Positions 8,424 to 17,675 of a DNA stretch of 33,369 bases are shown here, one piece after another. Position 1 is the stretch's first letter; the number at the start of each line of letters is the position of its first letter. Source of the DNA: Geobacillus icigianus (GTDB taxonomy: Bacteria; Bacillota; Bacilli; Bacillales; Anoxybacillaceae); NCBI RefSeq assembly GCF_000750005.1, contig NZ_JPYA01000157.1, positions 1 to 33,369 on the forward strand, in the 5' to 3' direction. The position numbers and the translations under genes were made by a program. The notes beneath the pieces are model-generated. The model worked only from the letters and a program-made list of their open reading frames with translations, made no database searches and was not told the DNA's origin.

Positions 8424-8607
8424 TGTGTAAAATATAGCAGCCTTTGTGCTCACCTTTATGGCCCATTTTGTTCCTCGGCTTCCCGTCGAGGTGCATCGCG
8501 TAACTCTTAGCTGCGAGAGCGAGGATGCATGAAAACAAAATGGCCATAATTGTTGGCGCACATCTGCTTTTATTTTACGGGAATAAAAGCATAAGGAGGA
8601 GCAGTGC
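8424..8607 (+). promoter_or_regulatory. S4 autoregulatory mRNA leader of rpsD
   Basis: The long leader is highly structured. TATGGCCCATTTTGTT (8457-8472) pairs with AACAAAATGGCCATA (8534-8548), 15 bp with one bulged C. It encloses a CCTCG/CGAGG hairpin (8473-8491) and a TGCATC/GATGCA stem (8492-8529). A second hairpin, GCTTTTATT/AATAAAAGC (8566-8590), ends 2 nt before AAGGAGG (8593-8599). In B. subtilis S4 represses rpsD through such a leader that mimics its 16S rRNA site; that this one works alike is inference. Confidence 0.82.
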
Positions 8608-9210
8608 ATGGCTCGTTATACCGGACCAACATGGAAAGTTTCCCGCCGCCTTGGCATCTCGTTGAGCGGCACGGGGAAAGAATTGCAAAAACGCCCGTAT
8701 CCGCCGGGTCAACACGGCCCTGGCCAACGGCGGAAATTGTCGGAATATGGCTTGCAGCTGCAAGAAAAGCAAAAGCTGCGCCATATGTACGGCGTGAACG
8801 AGCGCCAGTTCCGCAAAACGTTCGATGAAGCAGGCAAAATGCCGGGCAAACACGGCGAAAACTTCATGATTTTGCTCGAGTCGCGTTTGGACAACCTCGT
8901 CTATCGCTTAGGGTTGGCCCGCACGCGCCGCCAAGCTCGCCAGCTCGTGACGCATGGCCACATCTTGGTTGACGGCAGCCGCGTCAACATCCCGTCGTAC
9001 CGCGTCAAACCGGGGCAAACGATCGCCGTCCGCGAAAAATCGCGCAACTTGCAAGTGATTAAAGAAGCGATCGAAGCGAGCAATTACATTCCGGATTACT
9101 TGACGTTCAATCCGGAAAAAATGGAAGGCACGTATACCCGCCTGCCGGAGCGCTCCGAACTGCCGGCGGAAATCAACGAAGCGCTCATCGTTGAGTTCTA
9201 CTCGCGTTAA
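8608..9210 (+). CDS. rpsD: 30S ribosomal protein S4
   Basis: Primary 16S rRNA-binding protein that starts assembly of the 30S body. All of the 200 residues look canonical: [16 protein letters not shown] at the N-terminus, the S4 RNA-binding domain (about 92-155, starting near [10 protein letters not shown]), and the C-terminal [13 protein letters not shown]. There is no CxxC zinc motif near the N-terminus, so this is the zinc-free form. AAGGAGG lies 8 nt before the ATG. It is monocistronic: strong promoter, autoregulatory leader, gene and terminator. This arrangement away from the main ribosomal protein operons is typical of Bacillus. Confidence 0.98.
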   Translation: MARYTGPTWKVSRRLGISLSGTGKELQKRPYPPGQHGPGQRRKLSEYGLQLQEKQKLRHMYGVNERQFRKTFDEAGKMPGKHGENFMILLESRLDNLVYRLGLARTRRQARQLVTHGHILVDGSRVNIPSYRVKPGQTIAVREKSRNLQVIKEAIEASNYIPDYLTFNPEKMEGTYTRLPERSELPAEINEALIVEFYSR

Positions 9211-9215
9211 GGCGC

Positions 9216-9254
9216 AAAAAAGATCCGAAATGCATCAGCATTTCGGATCTTTTT
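9216..9254. terminator. Bidirectional terminator between rpsD and tyrS
   Basis: AGATCCGAAATGC (9221-9233) and GCATTTCGGATCT (9238-9250) form a perfect 13-bp stem with an ATCA loop, flanked by A5 and T5. It ends both convergent genes. Confidence 0.95.
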
Positions 9255-9256
9255 GT

Positions 9257-10880
<1,624 letters not shown>

Positions 10881-10885
10881 ACTTT

Positions 10886-10914
10886 CTTTTACCATATGCG
10901 GCGCTCCATGTCAA
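10886..10914 (-). promoter_or_regulatory. Sigma-A promoter of the tyrS T-box transcript
   Basis: On the minus strand a perfect TTGACA (10914-10909), a 17-bp spacer and TAAAAG (10891-10886) preceded by TGG (extended -10). The start would be near 10879. Confidence 0.8.
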
Positions 10915-11007
10915 CCGGGTGCACGCAACGCCCCGACCAAAATTTGCGTCCTTTTTCGTCTTCAGCAGCGAAAAAACGGCAAAATTCCACAACAGCCGCC
11001 ATCGGTA

Positions 11008-11016
11008 TGGTATACT
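11008..11016 (+). promoter_or_regulatory. Extended -10 promoter of the penicillin-binding protein gene
   Basis: TGGTATACT at 11008-11016 is a good extended -10. The -35 position (CCACAA region, about 10988) is poor. The start would be near 11023, about 30 nt before the ATG. Confidence 0.55.
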
Positions 11017-11053
11017 TATAGAAACACCGATTGGCCAAGATAGGGGGGCCGTC

Positions 11054-13825
11054 ATGAAACACCAGCCGTTTCCACTTTCTTTGGAAAAAACGTGGCATTA
11101 TTTTTCACGTACTTACCGCCTCGTTTGGAACACCGTCTTCGCGTTGCTCGTCGCCCTGCTTTGTCTCGCCTGCTTTGCTGTCGGCGCGGGCGCGGGCTAT
11201 TTCGCGTTTTTGGTCAAAGATATGGACGCCCCTTCACGCGAGAGCATGTACAGCGCGATTTCCAGTTACGAGGAAACGAGCCATATGTATTTTGCCAATG
11301 GGGTCTATTTAGGGCGCTTCCGGTCCGACCTCGACCGCGAGGCGGTGCCGCTGTCTAATGTCTCCCCGTATGTTGTGCAAGCCATCATCGCTACCGAAGA
11401 TGAACATTTTTACGAGCATCACGGGGTCGTTCCGAAAGCGGTCATCCGCGCCATGTTCCAGGAGCTGACCAACTCGCCGATCAAAAGCGGCGGCAGCACG
11501 CTTACGCAGCAGCTCGTCAAAAACCAGCTCCTCACCAACGAAGTATCGTTTGAGCGCAAAGCGAAAGAAATGCTCTTGGCGCTGCGATTGGAAACGTTTT
11601 TTTCCAAACAACAAATTTTAGAGGCGTATTTGAACGTCGTGCCGTTCGGCCGCAGTTCCTCGGGACGGAACATCGCCGGCATTCAAGCCGCCGCACAAGG
11701 AGTGTTTGGCGTTAACGCCAAAGACCTCAACCTCGCCCAAGCCGCCTTTTTGGCCGGCTTGCCGCAAAATCCGTTCGTCTATACGCCGTTTGCGCCAGAC
11801 GGCAGCGTCAAACCGGACATTTCGGCCGGACTGCGGCGGATGAAAACCGTGCTCTACCGGATGAAACGCGCCGGCTACATTTCCGAGAAGCAGTACAACG
11901 AGGCGCTGGCATACGACGTCGCCAAGCATTTCGCCGCTCCGAAGCCCTCGCCGTTCGAGCAGTATCCGTTTTTGACCATGGAAATTGAGCGGCGAGCCAA
12001 AGACATTTTAGCGGAGGTGCTCGCTAAGCGCGACGGCCACCAACCGGCCAAACTGAAGCGCAACCCTTCTCTGTTCCAGCGCTACGTCGGTGAAGCCGAG
12101 AAAGCGTTGCGCCAAGGCGGATACCGAATTTACACGACGATCGACAAGGACCTGTATGAGCAAATGCAGCGCATCGCCGCCCGCTATCCATACTATGGCA
12201 ACGACAACGTCTATTACGCGAAAGACAAACAAACAGGCAAAACGATCGCCCATCGCCAGCCTGTGGAAGTCGGGGCGATGCTCATCGAAAACAAAACCGG
12301 CAAAATCCTCAGCTTTGTCGGCGGGCGCGACTATAAGCGCGAACAGCTGAACCATGCCACCCAAGCGCACCGATCCAACGGCTCAACGATGAAGCCGCTC
12401 TTGGTGTACGCACCGGCGATGGAAATGGGCATCGTCCAGCCCGCTACCATCATCCCTGACCTTCCGCTGTCCATCGGCTCGTACAAGCCAAAAAACGCGG
12501 ATGGGAAAACGCACGGGCTCGTCACGGCGCGCTATGCCTTGCAGCAATCGTTCAACATCCCAGCCGTTCGCGCCTACATGCGAATTCAGCATCGCCACCC
12601 GGTCGACTATTTGCACAAAATGGGGATCACCAGCGTTACCAAGCAAGAGGAAAGCCATCCGGCCTTAGCGATCGGCGGAACAAACGTCGGCATCACCGTC
12701 GAAGAAAACGTCAACGCCTACGCAACGTTCGCCAACTACGGCACGTTTGTCGATGCCTATATGATTGAAAAAATCGTTGACAAGAACGGAACCGTCGTCT
12801 ATCAACATCAAAGCAAGCCCGTTTCCGTCTTTTCCCCGCAAACATCGTACTTGATGATCGACATGATGCGCGATGTGCTCCATGGCGGAACGGCGTCTTC
12901 ACTGCCTAGCTATTTAGCGTTTTCCGCCGACTGGGCCGGCAAGACCGGCACGTCGCAAGCCAACCGCGATTCGTGGTTTGTCGCCGTCAACCCGAACGTT
13001 ACGTTTGGCGTTTGGATCGGCTACGACCGGCCAGCGCCGCTGGAAACGTATTATAAAGGGCTTTCCTATGGGAAACGTACCCAACTGTTGTGGGCGCAGT
13101 TCATGAACGCCGCCTATCGGGTTCATCCGAAGCTCATCGCTCCGCGGGAGCGGTTTGCCATGCCTGGAGGCATCGTCCGGCGCGCCTACTGCGCCGCCAC
13201 CGGCCTCAGCCCGTCGGAGGCGTGCCAAAAAGCCGGGCTTGTCCGCTACGATTTGTACAATACGCGCTTTGCGCCCAAAGAAGGGAGCGGCGCCGATTTG
13301 ACGGAAAGCCGGCTCGTGGTCATTGACGGACGCCGCTACTTAGCGTTGGCGACGACGCCAGAGGAGTTTGTCACCCGCGGAGTCATCGCCCAGCCTGAGC
13401 TGCTCGCCGCTTGGGAAATGGCGAAAGACGACTGGGACAGAATGGATTTCACCGCTGCGGTGCTCAAAGAAAACGGCCATCCGCCCGCCCCTCCGTCCGC
13501 GCGTCTTGATGGCCACACCCTTGTCTGGACGCCCCACCGCGAACGCGATGTCATCGGGTATCGCGTCTACCGAGTGGGCGATGGCAGAGCGCGGCGCGTA
13601 GTGGCGGTGGTGAAAGCCGGGGAGCCGACGGCGTTTTCCGCGCTCGAACCCGGAGCATCGTACGATGTCACGGCAGTGGACATCGCCGGCCAAGAATCGG
13701 CGCCATCCAATCTCGTTTCGCAGACGGCGGCCGAACGACCCACACCGCCGGCCGCCGAGGACGGGGCGAAGAACGACACTCCTCCCCATTCGGAAGCAGC
13801 CGAGGAAGAGACGGATGCCGACTGA
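11054..13825 (+). CDS. Class A penicillin-binding protein (GT51 + transpeptidase) with fibronectin III tail
   Basis: Bifunctional peptidoglycan synthase, 923 residues. A short cytoplasmic N-terminus precedes a membrane anchor (about 24-53). The GT51 glycosyltransferase has its catalytic glutamate in ATEDEHFYEHHG (E115) and GGSTLTQQLVKN (146-157). The transpeptidase has the serine motif STMK (S444), SFN (499-501) and KTGTS (630-634). From about residue 810 a fibronectin type III-like domain follows (TLVWTPHRERDVIGYRVYR), then an acidic Pro/Glu tail. The ATG at 11054 follows TAGGGGGG; the frame is open back to 10868, but those 62 residues overlap the tyrS promoter. It resembles PBP1A/2D-type enzymes. 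I cannot name the B. subtilis ortholog, and I recall no such gene between tyrS and acsA there. Confidence 0.93.
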   Translation: MKHQPFPLSLEKTWHYFSRTYRLVWNTVFALLVALLCLACFAVGAGAGYFAFLVKDMDAPSRESMYSAISSYEETSHMYFANGVYLGRFRSDLDREAVPLSNVSPYVVQAIIATEDEHFYEHHGVVPKAVIRAMFQELTNSPIKSGGSTLTQQLVKNQLLTNEVSFERKAKEMLLALRLETFFSKQQILEAYLNVVPFGRSSSGRNIAGIQAAAQGVFGVNAKDLNLAQAAFLAGLPQNPFVYTPFAPDGSVKPDISAGLRRMKTVLYRMKRAGYISEKQYNEALAYDVAKHFAAPKPSPFEQYPFLTMEIERRAKDILAEVLAKRDGHQPAKLKRNPSLFQRYVGEAEKALRQGGYRIYTTIDKDLYEQMQRIAARYPYYGNDNVYYAKDKQTGKTIAHRQPVEVGAMLIENKTGKILSFVGGRDYKREQLNHATQAHRSNGSTMKPLLVYAPAMEMGIVQPATIIPDLPLSIGSYKPKNADGKTHGLVTARYALQQSFNIPAVRAYMRIQHRHPVDYLHKMGITSVTKQEESHPALAIGGTNVGITVEENVNAYATFANYGTFVDAYMIEKIVDKNGTVVYQHQSKPVSVFSPQTSYLMIDMMRDVLHGGTASSLPSYLAFSADWAGKTGTSQANRDSWFVAVNPNVTFGVWIGYDRPAPLETYYKGLSYGKRTQLLWAQFMNAAYRVHPKLIAPRERFAMPGGIVRRAYCAATGLSPSEACQKAGLVRYDLYNTRFAPKEGSGADLTESRLVVIDGRRYLALATTPEEFVTRGVIAQPELLAAWEMAKDDWDRMDFTAAVLKENGHPPAPPSARLDGHTLVWTPHRERDVIGYRVYRVGDGRARRVVAVVKAGEPTAFSALEPGASYDVTAVDIAGQESAPSNLVSQTAAERPTPPAAEDGAKNDTPPHSEAAEEETDAD

Positions 13826-13857
13826 TCCCTTCGTTGTAAAGCTGTATCCACGATTAC

Positions 13858-13874
13858 ATCACCAGCCTAAGAGG
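13858..13874 (-). repeat. Copy of the GGCTGGTGAT dispersed motif
   Basis: The minus strand reads CCTCTTAGGCTGGTGAT, close to the copies at 14061 and 14183 on the plus strand. It lies between the pbp stop and its terminator. Confidence 0.55.
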
Positions 13875-13920
13875 AGCACAACAGCCAACAGAAGCAGCCG
13901 ATTCGTATCTAGTAAATAAA

Positions 13921-13963
13921 GAGGGTGTCCCGCCCCCGTTGGGACACCCTCCCTCATTTTTTG
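13921..13963 (+). terminator. Terminator after the penicillin-binding protein gene
   Basis: GAGGGTGTCCC (13921-13931) pairs perfectly with GGGACACCCTC (13941-13951), loop GCCCCCGTT, followed at a short distance by T6. It lies about 95 bp after the stop codon. Confidence 0.88.
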
Positions 13964-14045
13964 TTCGACCCTACTCGCCCCGTTTGTTTCACCCGGCGTG
14001 GCCCCCAAATGCAACGGTGCGCTTCGGCCCACCCTTATTCTATCC

Positions 14046-14329
14046 TTTTCTTGAGCCCGCTCTAGGAGGCAGGTGATTTACTCGCACAACCGCTTTTCCG
14101 AGTAGAAAAGCTTGTTCCATTAGCCTCTATGTTCACACGTTCCATCGTTGATCAAGGCAAACAATGATTTTTCACCAAGCCCTCTAGAAGGCGGGTGATT
14201 GAAGGGAGCCGGCCGCACACCAATCTTGTTTCCCAAATAGAAACACCCTGTCACATCAGATCGCCTTTCACACGCTCCCCCATTGCCGAAAAGAAACAAC
14301 CGCTTTTCACCAGCCGTCTAGCAAATGTT
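14046..14329. repeat. Tandem degenerate repeat units between pbp and acsA
   Basis: The gap 13964-14328 has no gene I can support. Blocks of the form CTTTTCnnnnnGCCCnCTCTAG followed by [A/G]AGGC[A/G]GGTGATT occur at 14050-14078 and 14169-14200, 122 bp apart. A left half, TCACCAGCCGTCTAG, recurs at 14307-14321 and ends at the acsA stop. Between them are short hairpins such as GCTTTTC/GAAAAGC (14092-14111) followed by TTCCATTAG, and TGTTTC/GAAACA (14228-14246). GGTGATTGAAGGGAGCCG at 14194-14211 is identical to 32005-32022. Confidence 0.7.
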
Positions 14330-16044
14330 CAGTCTTCCATCGTCGACAAGTCGCCGGTCGGCAAGTTGAGCTCCCACGCTTTTAAGACGCGGCGCATAAT
14401 TTTCCCGCTCCGCGTTTTCGGCAGTTTGTCGCGGAACTCGATCTCGCGCGGCGCCGCATGGGCAGCGAGCCCTTGTTTCACAAATTGGCGAATGTCCTCT
14501 TTCAGCTCCTCGGACGGCTCGTACCCTTCACGAAGCGCGATAAACGCCTTGATGATTTCGCCGCGCACCGGGTCTGGCTTGCCGATGACGCCGGCTTCAG
14601 CCACCGCCGGATGCTCAACGAGCTTGCTTTCGACTTCAAACGGCCCCACGCGCTCACCCGACGTGTTGATGACATCATCGACGCGCCCTTGGAACCAGAA
14701 GTAGCCGTCTTCATCCATGTAGGCCGAATCGCCGGAGACGTACCAGTCGCCGATGAAATATGATTCATATTTTTGCGGATTGTTCCAGATCGTTTTCATC
14801 ATCGACGGCCAGCCTTTTTTGATGGCCAAGTTGCCCATCCGGTACGGCGGCAGGACGTTGCCTTGGTCGTCGATGATCGCCGCCTCAACGCCCGGAATCG
14901 GTTTCCCCATCGATCCCGGCTTGATGGCCATGCACGGATAGTTGCAGATCAAGTGCGCCCCTGTTTCCGTCATCCACCACGTGTCATGGATGCGGCGGCC
15001 AAACACTTTCATCCCCCAGCGAATCACTTCCGGGTTGAGCGGCTCGCCGACGCTCAAAATGTGGCGGAGCGAGCTTAAATCGTACTTTTTCACGATCTCA
15101 TCGCCGGCGCCCATCAGCATGCGGAACGCCGTCGGCGCGCTGTACCAAACGGTGACGTCGAAATCTTGAATCGTTTGATACCAAGCGTCCGGGCTGAACC
15201 GGCCACCGACGACGACGCTGGACGCTCCGCACAGCCATGGGGCGAAAATGCCGTACGACGTCCCGGTCACCCAGCCCGGGTCGGCCGTGCACCAGTAAAT
15301 GTCGTCCTCTTTTAAGTCGAGCACCCATTTCCCCGTTTGATAGTGTTGAATCATCGCGTTATGGACGTGCAAAACACCTTTCGGCTTGCCGGTTGAACCG
15401 GAGGTGTAATGCAAAATCAACCCGTCTTGGCGGTCGACCCATTCGATGTCAAAGTGCTTGCTCGCTTCCTTCATCCGCGTTTTCAAATCGATGTACGGCC
15501 CTTCCTCGGTGATGCCGTCCCCGACCAAGAAAACGTATTTCAGCTCCGGCAGGTCGCCGACCGGCACGCGCGGCAGCAGCTCCGGCGTCGTCACGATCGC
15601 TTTCGCCCCGCTGTCTTCGAGACGGTCGCGCACCGCGTCTTCCATGAACGCCTCAAACAGCGGTCCGACGATAGCGCCCGTTTTGATGATGCCAAGAACG
15701 GCAAAATACAGCTCCGGAGAACGCGGCATAAAAACAAACACGCGATCGCCTTTTTGAATGTCAACCGTCTGTCTCAACACGTTCGCTACTTGGTTGGACA
15801 GCTCTTTCATTTCTTTGAACGTATATTTTTCCTTCCGAACCGCATCACGGTAGTAAAGCGCCACTTTATTCTTGCGGAACGATTCGGCATGGCGGTCGAT
15901 CGCCTCGTACGCCATGTTGACTCGTCCCGTTTCATACCAAGAAAATGCTTTCTCAGCTTCTGACCATTGAAAATGGGGATATGTGTCCTCATAGCTTTTC
16001 AAGTTGTAATCCCCTTGTACGGCTGGCAACAGTTCCGTCTTCAT
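14329..16044 (-). CDS. acsA: Acetyl-CoA synthetase (AMP-forming)
   Basis: Activates acetate with ATP and CoA, via acetyl-AMP, to acetyl-CoA for growth on acetate. The 571 residues (B. subtilis 572) show the adenylate-forming signatures: the P-loop YTSGSTGKPKG, WWMTETGAH, the YVSGDSAYMDEDGY hinge region, GRVDDVINTSGERVG, and the C-terminal PKTRSGKIMRR with catalytic lysine K548. The corresponding B. subtilis lysine (K549) is acetylated by AcuA and restored by AcuC, both encoded in the divergent operon. AAGGGGGATCGGAG precedes the ATG at 16044. A strong promoter and a cre-like operator lie upstream. Assignment is secure. Confidence 0.97.
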   Translation of the reverse strand: MKTELLPAVQGDYNLKSYEDTYPHFQWSEAEKAFSWYETGRVNMAYEAIDRHAESFRKNKVALYYRDAVRKEKYTFKEMKELSNQVANVLRQTVDIQKGDRVFVFMPRSPELYFAVLGIIKTGAIVGPLFEAFMEDAVRDRLEDSGAKAIVTTPELLPRVPVGDLPELKYVFLVGDGITEEGPYIDLKTRMKEASKHFDIEWVDRQDGLILHYTSGSTGKPKGVLHVHNAMIQHYQTGKWVLDLKEDDIYWCTADPGWVTGTSYGIFAPWLCGASSVVVGGRFSPDAWYQTIQDFDVTVWYSAPTAFRMLMGAGDEIVKKYDLSSLRHILSVGEPLNPEVIRWGMKVFGRRIHDTWWMTETGAHLICNYPCMAIKPGSMGKPIPGVEAAIIDDQGNVLPPYRMGNLAIKKGWPSMMKTIWNNPQKYESYFIGDWYVSGDSAYMDEDGYFWFQGRVDDVINTSGERVGPFEVESKLVEHPAVAEAGVIGKPDPVRGEIIKAFIALREGYEPSEELKEDIRQFVKQGLAAHAAPREIEFRDKLPKTRSGKIMRRVLKAWELNLPTGDLSTMED

Positions 16045-16060
16045 TCTCCGATCCCCCTTA

Positions 16061-16074
16061 TGTAAGTGGTTACA
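16061..16074. promoter_or_regulatory. Cre-like palindrome at the acsA transcription start
   Basis: TGTAAGTGGTTACA is a 14-bp palindrome (TGTAA/TTACA arms) that differs from a cre such as TGTAAGCGGTTACA at one base of the central CG. It covers the predicted acsA start (near 16073), a position where bound CcpA would block RNA polymerase. Confidence 0.5.
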
Positions 16075-16079
16075 TTTTT

Positions 16080-16108
16080 ATTATAGTGGATCGTTCACAG
16101 TTTCTCAA
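16080..16108 (-). promoter_or_regulatory. Sigma-A promoter of acsA
   Basis: On the minus strand TTGAGA (16108-16103), a 17-bp spacer and a perfect TATAAT (16085-16080). Confidence 0.88.
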
Positions 16109-16162
16109 TTTTTAAAATATTCATCGTCCTCGCTTTTTGAATTTTTTTTGAATCGCTTGTTA

Positions 16163-16176
16163 TGATAGCGTTTTCA
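16163..16176. promoter_or_regulatory. Cre site upstream of acuABC
   Basis: The minus strand reads TGAAAACGCTATCA, a good match to the CcpA operator consensus TGWAARCGYTWNCW. It lies just upstream of the acuA -10 box, where CcpA would interfere with promoter binding. ccpA itself is 3 kb away in this window. Confidence 0.75.
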
Positions 16177-16190
16177 TTCCTGTTTTCATG

Positions 16191-16196
16191 TATAAT
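16191..16196 (+). promoter_or_regulatory. -10 box of the acuABC promoter
   Basis: A perfect TATAAT ends 33 bp before the acuA ATG. The -35 region overlaps the cre site and matches the consensus poorly. Confidence 0.6.
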
Positions 16197-16229
16197 GGAA
16201 GCAGAACGATCGATTCAGGTGGTGACCGA

Positions 16230-16862
16230 ATGGAGCATCGAAAAACGTATAATGCCAAAGAGCTGAAAACACCAAAAGGAACGCTGCTCATCGAAGGGCC
16301 AGTGACGCCGGAAGCGTTGGCCCGCTATGCGTTTCACCATGATTTGACGTCCTTTCGCCAACCCGAGAAACAGCACCGCGCGCTCATTGACATCGCCCAT
16401 CTTCCCGAGGGGCGCATCATTATCGCCCGCCGCGGCGAAACGATCGTCGGCTATGTGACGTTTTTGTATCCCGACCCGCTCGAGCGGTGGTCGGAAGGGA
16501 ACATGGAAAATTTGCTTGAACTGGGCGCCATTGAAGTCATCCCCGAGTTTCGTGGGTTTGGCGTCGGCAAAAATTTGCTGATCGTCTCGATGATGGACGA
16601 TGCCATGGAAGACTACATCATCATTACAACCGAATATTATTGGCATTGGGATCTAAAAGGCACTGGGCTGAACGTATGGGAATACCGAAAAGTGATGGAG
16701 AAAATGATGAACGCCGGCGGACTTGTCTGGTATGCGACCGACGACCCGGAAATTTGCTCGCATCCGGCGAACTGCTTGATGGTCCGCATCGGCAAACGGG
16801 TCGACGCCGAATCGATCCAACGGTTCGACCGGCTTCGGTTTATGAACCGCTACATGTACTAA
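16230..16862 (+). CDS. acuA: Acetyl-CoA synthetase acetyltransferase AcuA
   Basis: GNAT-type protein acetyltransferase that inactivates AcsA by acetylating its catalytic lysine. The 210 residues equal the B. subtilis AcuA length as I recall it. The central IEVIPEFRGFGVGKNLL segment (about 108-124) holds the acetyl-CoA-binding R-x-x-G-x-G/A pattern as RGFGVG. The ATG at 16230 follows AGGTGGTGA; an in-frame upstream start at 16188 lies before the likely transcription start and is rejected. It is the first gene of acuABC, divergent from its target acsA. Hairpins with a T4 tail follow at 16886-16924 and may lower expression of acuB and acuC. Confidence 0.94.
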   Translation: MEHRKTYNAKELKTPKGTLLIEGPVTPEALARYAFHHDLTSFRQPEKQHRALIDIAHLPEGRIIIARRGETIVGYVTFLYPDPLERWSEGNMENLLELGAIEVIPEFRGFGVGKNLLIVSMMDDAMEDYIIITTEYYWHWDLKGTGLNVWEYRKVMEKMMNAGGLVWYATDDPEICSHPANCLMVRIGKRVDAESIQRFDRLRFMNRYMY

Positions 16863-16885
16863 CATATCGGATGCCTAAAAAGCCG

Positions 16886-16924
16886 GTGACAAACCGCTGT
16901 CACACGCCGATCGGCGGCGTTTTC
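16886..16924 (+). terminator. Double hairpin between acuA and acuB, possible attenuator
   Basis: GTGACA/TGTCAC (16886-16903) is immediately followed by ACGCCG/CGGCGT (16904-16920) and TTTT. The second hairpin resembles a weak terminator. No strong promoter for acuB is visible after it, so partial read-through is the simplest reading. Confidence 0.5.
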
Positions 16925-16996
16925 ATTCAGAAGAGAAAGCGGATTCTGCAAGGTTTTTTCTAATTGAGAAATGAGTGGAATCAGTCGTTTTTGCAC

Positions 16997-17012
16997 TAAA
17001 TCACCAGCCTCA
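16997..17012 (-). repeat. Copy of the GGCTGGTGATT dispersed motif upstream of acuB
   Basis: The minus strand reads TGAGGCTGGTGATTTA. Its GAGGC[A/T]GGTGATTTA part also occurs at 14066-14080. It lies 19 bp before the acuB start. Confidence 0.5.
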
Positions 17013-17030
17013 TAAAGGGAGAGGGAAACG

Positions 17031-17675
17031 ATGCTTGTTGAGCAAATCATGAAATCGCCGGTCGTTACGCTCCGCGCCGCGAACACGATCGCTGAGGCGC
17101 TGCAGCTGCTTCGAACGCACCGCATCCGCCATTTGCCGGTCGTCGATGACGAAGGGCGCTTGATCGGGCTTGTCACCAGCCGCGATTTGCGCAGCGCCAG
17201 CCCGCCGATTGACGATCTTCCTAAACAGCTCGATGATCTGCAAAAACCGGTCGGCTCCATCATGAACACCGACGTCATCGTCGGCCATCCGCTCGACTTT
17301 GTCGAGGAAGTGGCCGCGCTCTTTTACGAACACCGCATCGGCTGCCTGCCGATCGTCAACAACGGAAAACTCGTCGGCATCATTACGCAGACGGATTTGT
17401 TGCGCACGTTCGTGGAACTGACCGGCGTGCATCAGCCGGGATCGCAAATCGAAATTAAAGTCCCGAACGAAGCCGGAATGCTTAGCAAAGCGGCGGCCAT
17501 CATCAGCGAGCGCCATGTCAACATCGCCAGCGTCCTGTTGTACCCGGACCCGGACCCGAACGACAAAATTTTAGTTTTCCGCGTGCAGACGATGAACCCG
17601 CTGCCGTTGATCCGCGACTTGCAAAACGCCGGCTATCACGTGCTATGGCCGAACTTGCCGGGGGTTACGTCATGA
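17031..17675 (+). CDS. acuB: Acetoin utilization protein AcuB (CBS pair + ACT)
   Basis: The 214 residues carry two CBS domains (about 5-58 with [20 protein letters not shown], and 76-130 with [19 protein letters not shown]) and a C-terminal ACT-like domain (about 140-210 with [17 protein letters not shown]). CBS pairs usually bind adenine nucleotides and ACT domains small ligands. The precise role of AcuB in acetate/acetoin metabolism is not established; a nucleotide-sensing regulator is inference. AGGGAGAGGG precedes the ATG. The last four bases overlap the acuC start (ATGA), so the two are translationally coupled. Confidence 0.93.
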   Translation: MLVEQIMKSPVVTLRAANTIAEALQLLRTHRIRHLPVVDDEGRLIGLVTSRDLRSASPPIDDLPKQLDDLQKPVGSIMNTDVIVGHPLDFVEEVAALFYEHRIGCLPIVNNGKLVGIITQTDLLRTFVELTGVHQPGSQIEIKVPNEAGMLSKAAAIISERHVNIASVLLYPDPDPNDKILVFRVQTMNPLPLIRDLQNAGYHVLWPNLPGVTS

